Origin: Rikenellaceae bacterium
Lineage (GTDB): Bacteria; Bacteroidota; Bacteroidia; Bacteroidales; Rikenellaceae
Direction: 5' to 3'
NCBI GenBank assembly: GCA_015059965.1
Contig: SUZM01000007.1
Span: forward strand, 32,553 to 96,552
Length of the DNA stretch: 64,000 nucleotides
Shown here: in pieces, positions 60,194 through 64,000 of the stretch
Layout of the letters: every line of letters starts with the position of its first letter
How positions within the stretch are numbered: position 1 is the stretch's first letter
The notes under the pieces: model-generated
What the model was told of the DNA's origin: nothing
The model's input: only the letters and a program-made list of their open reading frames with translations
Database searches by the model: none
Program-made: the position numbers and the translations under genes

Positions 60194-61411
60194 ATGGATA
60201 AAAGTACATTTTCGATTCTCTTTATTATGCAGAAGGGCAAGCCAAACGCCGAAGGCAACGCACCCATCTTTGCACGCATCACCATCAATCACCAAATGAC
60301 ACATCTTGCAACGCGCTACTACCTTCCACCGGAGCGCTGGCTCCCGAAGGAGGGGCGCACCGTTGGTCGCACCAAGGAGGAGAAGGAGGTCAATGCCTAT
60401 CTTGACAACCTGCGAGGTCTTATCTTTGCCAAGTACAACGAGATGTTCCTGGCAGGCGAGGTTGTAACGGCACGCAAACTTAAATGTCGCCTAATATCGA
60501 AAGACGAGAAGTCGATGACGCTACTTGAACTCTTCGACGACTACATTAAGAACTATGCGAAGCTTGTCGGGCACACCACATCCAAAGTTACGCACGACCG
60601 CTATCTGCTTGTGCGCAAGCGTATTGTCGAGTATATGGGGGCGGAGTACAATCGTTCTGATATATCGGTAAACGAGGTCAATCCGAAGTTCATCAACGGC
60701 TTCGAGATATTCTTGCGCACGCAGTTCAACCTCTCGACAAACTATGTGATGAAGACCATTCTGAAATTCAAGTCCGTTTATCAGGTTGCTATCGACAACG
60801 GCTGGGCGCAGAAGAATCCATTTGCCAACTTTAAGTTTCGCTATGAACATACCGAGCGAGGTTATCTTACGATGGAGGAGCTGACAATCTTGATGCAGAA
60901 AGCGATGCCATCGAAACGCTTGGAGCAGATACGCGATGTCTTCGTATTTAGTTGCTTCACGGGCCTTGCCTACTGCGATGCGCGAGCACTCACGCACGAG
61001 CATATCATCACAGGTTCGAATAACCGCCCTTGGCTTCGCACACACCGCCAAAAGACCTCGGCACCGGTAGATGTACCCCTCTTGGATGTTCCGCTGCAAA
61101 TTTTGGCAAAATATGAGGATTGTAGCGGCAACGACAGACTGCTCCCAATACCCGCCAATCAGAAGTGTAACGACTACCTCAAAGAGATTGCAGCGATTTG
61201 CGGTATTGAGAAGCGACTGACATTTCACCTTGCCCGCCACACCTTCGCAACAACGGTAACGCTAACAAACGGAGTGCCTATCGAGTCGGTTAGCAAGATG
61301 CTCGGACACCGAAGTCTTAAAACTACGCAGATATACGCCAAGATTGTCAATGACAAGCTCGCCGAGGATATGACAAACCTATCAACCAGACTTCAACACT
61401 TAGCAATGTAA
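60194..61411 (+). CDS. Tyrosine site-specific integrase (first)
   Basis: Tyrosine recombinase of 405 residues of the Bacteroides type: N-terminal arm-binding domain, SAM-like core-binding domain (about 105-205), and catalytic domain. The catalytic set HLARHTFAT (His and Arg II near 345) and LGHRSLKTTQIYAKI with the nucleophilic Tyr near 385 is intact. The first Arg position reads FTGLAYCDARAL rather than TGLR, as in several Bacteroides integrases. Located 370 bases after tRNA-Arg and read away from it, so it is the likely integrase of the element. A second integrase follows 46 bases later. Confidence 0.93.
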   Translation: MDKSTFSILFIMQKGKPNAEGNAPIFARITINHQMTHLATRYYLPPERWLPKEGRTVGRTKEEKEVNAYLDNLRGLIFAKYNEMFLAGEVVTARKLKCRLISKDEKSMTLLELFDDYIKNYAKLVGHTTSKVTHDRYLLVRKRIVEYMGAEYNRSDISVNEVNPKFINGFEIFLRTQFNLSTNYVMKTILKFKSVYQVAIDNGWAQKNPFANFKFRYEHTERGYLTMEELTILMQKAMPSKRLEQIRDVFVFSCFTGLAYCDARALTHEHIITGSNNRPWLRTHRQKTSAPVDVPLLDVPLQILAKYEDCSGNDRLLPIPANQKCNDYLKEIAAICGIEKRLTFHLARHTFATTVTLTNGVPIESVSKMLGHRSLKTTQIYAKIVNDKLAEDMTNLSTRLQHLAM

Positions 61412-61457
61412 ACCCCTTGGGCTCGACTTCGGTCGGGCCCTTAATATTTAGACACCT

Positions 61458-62564
61458 ATGAAAATTTCAGATGTTACACTACGCACCCGCCCAACCAAAG
61501 ATGGTCGCCTGGCATTGTATCTCCATTTTAGTCCGGCGATACGCCACCCAGAGACGATGAAGTTAATACACACCGAACAGCTCGGCATCTATATCTGGGA
61601 GCACCCAGCAAATGTAGCTCAACAGCAACACAACGAAGATATACTCATCAAAGCCGAGGTGATACGCTCGCTGCGCGTGCAGTCGCTAATCAACGAGGAG
61701 TATGGCTTTCTCGACCACCATAAACGAAATGCCGACTTCTTGGAGTACTTCCGCCATAAGGTGGCTGCTTCGTCAGATAAGAACGGTATGGCATATAGAC
61801 ACTTCGAGAGGTTTTGTAATGGCAAGTGTAAGTTCGGGGAGCTGACTCTCAAACTTGGCGAGCGCTATATGATGTACCTGACAACGCAGGCACGAGCAAT
61901 GAAGCCTCGCTACGAGCGCCTGGGGACAAACACCGCTGCGGCCTATTTCGCCGTCTTTAAGAAGATACTGCGTATGGCATACCAGGAACGAATGATACGC
62001 GAAAACTTGGCCGACAGATTGGGTGGAATCCCTAAACGCGAGAAGCGCAAGGAGTTCCTAACGCTCGATGAAGTGAAACAGCTCGCCGCAACACCTTGTC
62101 AATACGATGTGTTGAAGCGAGCTACTCTATTTTCGTGCCTGACGGGACTGCGCATCAGCGATATATTGAAGCTGCGCTGGGAGGAGATTGAGCGTGCCAG
62201 CGATGGCGGCTGGTGGATGCGTATCTGCACCGAGAAGACCGAAACTGAGGCAACACTGCCTATCAGCGATGAGGCATTAGAACTGTGCGGTGAGGTGCAG
62301 AACGAGGGTCTGGTGTTCGCAGGGCTACGCAGATGTATGATTCAGCACCCACTACATGCCTGGATAAAGGCTGCGGGGATAAGGAAGCATATTACATTTC
62401 ACTGCTTCCGCCACACCTTTGCTACGCTTCAAATCGCACTCGGCACGGACATCTATACCGTCTCCAAGATGCTCACCCACAAGAGCGTCAAAACCACCCA
62501 AATCTATGCCGACCTCGTCAACTCCAAGAAACGCGAATCCGCAAACAGGATTTCGCTGAAGTAA
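61458..62564 (+). CDS. Tyrosine site-specific integrase (second)
   Basis: Tyrosine recombinase of 368 residues with a similar plan but different sequence. The full catalytic set is visible: SCLTGLRISDILKLRW with Arg I near 232, HCFRHTFAT near 314 and LTHKSVKTTQIYADL with the Tyr near 349. It ends one base before the convergent FRG gene. Paired integrases at one end are seen in some Bacteroides genomic islands, where both may be needed for recombination. Confidence 0.93.
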   Translation: MKISDVTLRTRPTKDGRLALYLHFSPAIRHPETMKLIHTEQLGIYIWEHPANVAQQQHNEDILIKAEVIRSLRVQSLINEEYGFLDHHKRNADFLEYFRHKVAASSDKNGMAYRHFERFCNGKCKFGELTLKLGERYMMYLTTQARAMKPRYERLGTNTAAAYFAVFKKILRMAYQERMIRENLADRLGGIPKREKRKEFLTLDEVKQLAATPCQYDVLKRATLFSCLTGLRISDILKLRWEEIERASDGGWWMRICTEKTETEATLPISDEALELCGEVQNEGLVFAGLRRCMIQHPLHAWIKAAGIRKHITFHCFRHTFATLQIALGTDIYTVSKMLTHKSVKTTQIYADLVNSKKRESANRISLK

Positions 62565-62565
62565 C

Positions 62566-63438
62566 TTAATAAGTTATTGTATATATTGATCCATAATCAC
62601 GAACAAAGTTTGACTCGTGAGGAGTTTGTTCTAATAGAACACCATACCCATGATCAAAATTTGCGGGTGGAAATAAACATCTAGCAGATGTTAATCCATT
62701 TGTGCCAATCCACTCCACACAATCATCGACACTTATTTTTGCTATGCCCACTATACGGTCAGCCAAATCACTATCTTCAACGGTTTCAAGGTGTCTTGAT
62801 CTCATTAATAGCGCATGTTGAGCATGAGGTCGCAATAAAATAGATGGTGCAGCTTTTCTAAGATCAACGGTGTATGTATCTTTACCTTTATATAAACCAG
62901 GTATGTGGTTATCCTCGTTTACGCCATCAGAACAAACCAACAATAAGTACATATATTCATTAGGTCCACCTTTTCTTGGAACTACATTTTTGTATTCTCT
63001 TGTATATATTTGTGTATGCCATTCATGTATGCCAAACCATAATGCCACCCACACATTATCCACTAAATCAATCCATCTAGTACCAATCCCATAATGTTGT
63101 AACACGGGTTCTCTAACAATATTATCTAGGTCTGCAATAAATTTCATTTTTTGAGCACATTGTGCCACAAACTGACCAATATGTTGATTCCTGTTTGAGA
63201 ATCCACCAGAGTTAGAAATATTTCGGAAAATAGAAGGTATTAGTGAATCATACATTTTGTGCTGCCCCCTAAGGTATACATTACCTATATTGCGATTAAG
63301 ATATTTAGCATAACCAATATATTGCACAAGTGTATGATAAGAAGAAATCCTATATATTGGCAATGAAAAACCCTTCTTAAATTTAAATTCCTCATCGATT
63401 TGGGCATAAGAGTTGTTAAATTTAGTCAATCGTTTCAT
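62566..63438 (-). CDS. FRG-domain protein
   Basis: Protein of 290 residues, AT-rich. It has the FRG-domain marks: VYLRGQHKMYDSLIPSIFRN near residue 53 (the [WY]-x-R-G-Q box), and QHYGIGTRWIDLVDNVWVALWFG near 113 (the HYGxxTRxxD box). FRG proteins of unknown chemistry are frequent in phage-defence and mobile regions. It lies 26 bases downstream of the probable AIPR-like gene in the same direction, so the two may form an operon. Codon use differs sharply from the chromosome, fitting recent gain. Confidence 0.8.
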   Translation of the reverse strand: MKRLTKFNNSYAQIDEEFKFKKGFSLPIYRISSYHTLVQYIGYAKYLNRNIGNVYLRGQHKMYDSLIPSIFRNISNSGGFSNRNQHIGQFVAQCAQKMKFIADLDNIVREPVLQHYGIGTRWIDLVDNVWVALWFGIHEWHTQIYTREYKNVVPRKGGPNEYMYLLLVCSDGVNEDNHIPGLYKGKDTYTVDLRKAAPSILLRPHAQHALLMRSRHLETVEDSDLADRIVGIAKISVDDCVEWIGTNGLTSARCLFPPANFDHGYGVLLEQTPHESNFVRDYGSIYTITY

Positions 63439-63464
63439 AATGAATAAATTGTATGAATATTCGG

Positions 63465-64000
63465 TTACGGCATGATATATCCCTTGTCCTCAGCTTTCTC
63501 TACAATCTTCAGAAGTCGTTTGCATTGCGCTGCGCTTGGCAATGACGCACGTCGTATATAGTCCGCTATGCTACTAATGAATGACAAATCTCCATACGAG
63601 ATTATTTTCTCCTTTGAAAGATCGCTATATACCTTCTGCCAATAGTCGGCACCAAGACTAAAGATCTCAACAGACGCATCAATGTTGCTGTTGAATTTGC
63701 GCTCACGCTTTGCCGCAGCCTCTTCTTGCTTCATTTCACTCTTTGAAACAAGGGTAGATATAAACTCATCAGACAATGACCAATCCAAGCTCTTACACTT
63801 GCTCCAGGTGTCTGACTTACGAGCCATACTGCGAACAAGACCACCTTGCGCCTCTTTCTCGAAAAAGTTGTGAACACTATGAGCTATGCGCATAAGTTCT
63901 CTCTCCAAGGCTGGATACATCTCCTGCTTCTGCCAAATTAGTTTCCAGTCCAAGTCCATGTTCTTCGGTAGCATGCTCATTAGCTTAGCAATGGCGTATG
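63465..64000 (-). CDS. C-terminal part of a probable AIPR-like protein (runs off the window)
   Basis: The frame is open to the last base of the window, so this is the 3' end of a longer gene; an internal ATG at 63980 is not taken as the start. The visible 178 residues have KSDTWSKCKSLDWSLSDEF, then SLGADYWQKVYSD and SLPSAAQCKRLLKIVEKAED, close in pattern to the C-terminal region of AIPR (abortive infection phage resistance) proteins. That identification is from pattern memory only. It stands directly upstream of the FRG gene within the tRNA-Arg element. Confidence 0.5.
   Translation of the reverse strand, partial: YAIAKLMSMLPKNMDLDWKLIWQKQEMYPALERELMRIAHSVHNFFEKEAQGGLVRSMARKSDTWSKCKSLDWSLSDEFISTLVSKSEMKQEEAAAKRERKFNSNIDASVEIFSLGADYWQKVYSDLSKEKIISYGDLSFISSIADYIRRASLPSAAQCKRLLKIVEKAEDKGYIMP

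Overview
The window looks like a chromosomal segment of an Alistipes-like member of the Bacteroidales (Rikenellaceae). The housekeeping part is GC-rich. Promoters follow the Bacteroidota pattern (TTG near -33, TAnnTTTG near -7) and Shine-Dalgarno sites are mostly absent. Several genes belong to families typical of this phylum: GldH, RicT-type PSP1, GSCFA, DUF2851, DUF6029, Omp28 and PafA-like. The genus is an inference; the phylum is well supported.

Layout. 1-6.4 kb: clpA, a MATE exporter, then ricT-gldH and trmB. 6.8-11.9 kb: indolepyruvate oxidoreductase (iorAB), a class I/II aminotransferase and an acyl-CoA transferase, a probable route from aromatic or similar amino acids to organic acids. 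12.0-12.8 kb: tRNA-Asp followed by a decayed region carrying tRNA-derived fragments. 12.8-15.8 kb: aroB and bipA/typA, divergent. 15.8-16.25 kb: an unusual repeat array. 16.3-23.0 kb: an envelope operon on the minus strand (Fn3-like lipoprotein, TlpA-like thioredoxin, DUF6029 barrel, Omp28 lipoprotein). 23.7-29.5 kb: rpiB, ispE, GSCFA protein, PafA-like pseudo-phosphatase, sufE, sufT-like, short DUF2851. 29.6-31.3 kb: AT-richer patch with a YefM/YoeB pair, two small lipoproteins and a long RNA-like hairpin. 31.6-42.4 kb: secA, dCMP deaminase, SDR, a second repeat array of the same architecture, a cysteine desulfidase-like protein and two M3 peptidase lipoproteins. 42.4-50.7 kb: rsmE and a six-gene complex related to hydrogenase-4. 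51-56.4 kb: paired short chromate transporters and the full riboflavin operon (ribD-ribE-ribBA-ribH) under an FMN riboswitch. 56.5-59.5 kb: desulfoferrodoxin, ferritin, a structured RNA candidate, two small envelope genes and a 43-residue protein. 59.7-64 kb: tRNA-Arg with an integrated element (two tyrosine integrases, an FRG-domain protein and the end of a probable AIPR-like protein).

Most striking points. (1) The hydrogenase-4-like complex has lost all four Ni-Fe cysteine ligands and all four cysteines of the proximal Fe-S cluster, yet keeps exactly the four cysteines of one ferredoxin cluster. It should be a redox-linked ion pump of the Ehr type rather than a hydrogenase. (2) Two convergent intergenic spaces carry composite arrays of the same design: tandem repeats, a shared hairpin and a terminal inverted copy. 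(3) The PafA-like protein appears to lack four of six metal ligands. (4) The tRNA-Arg element carries genes of defence-associated families. No database search was possible, so family names rest on motif recognition.
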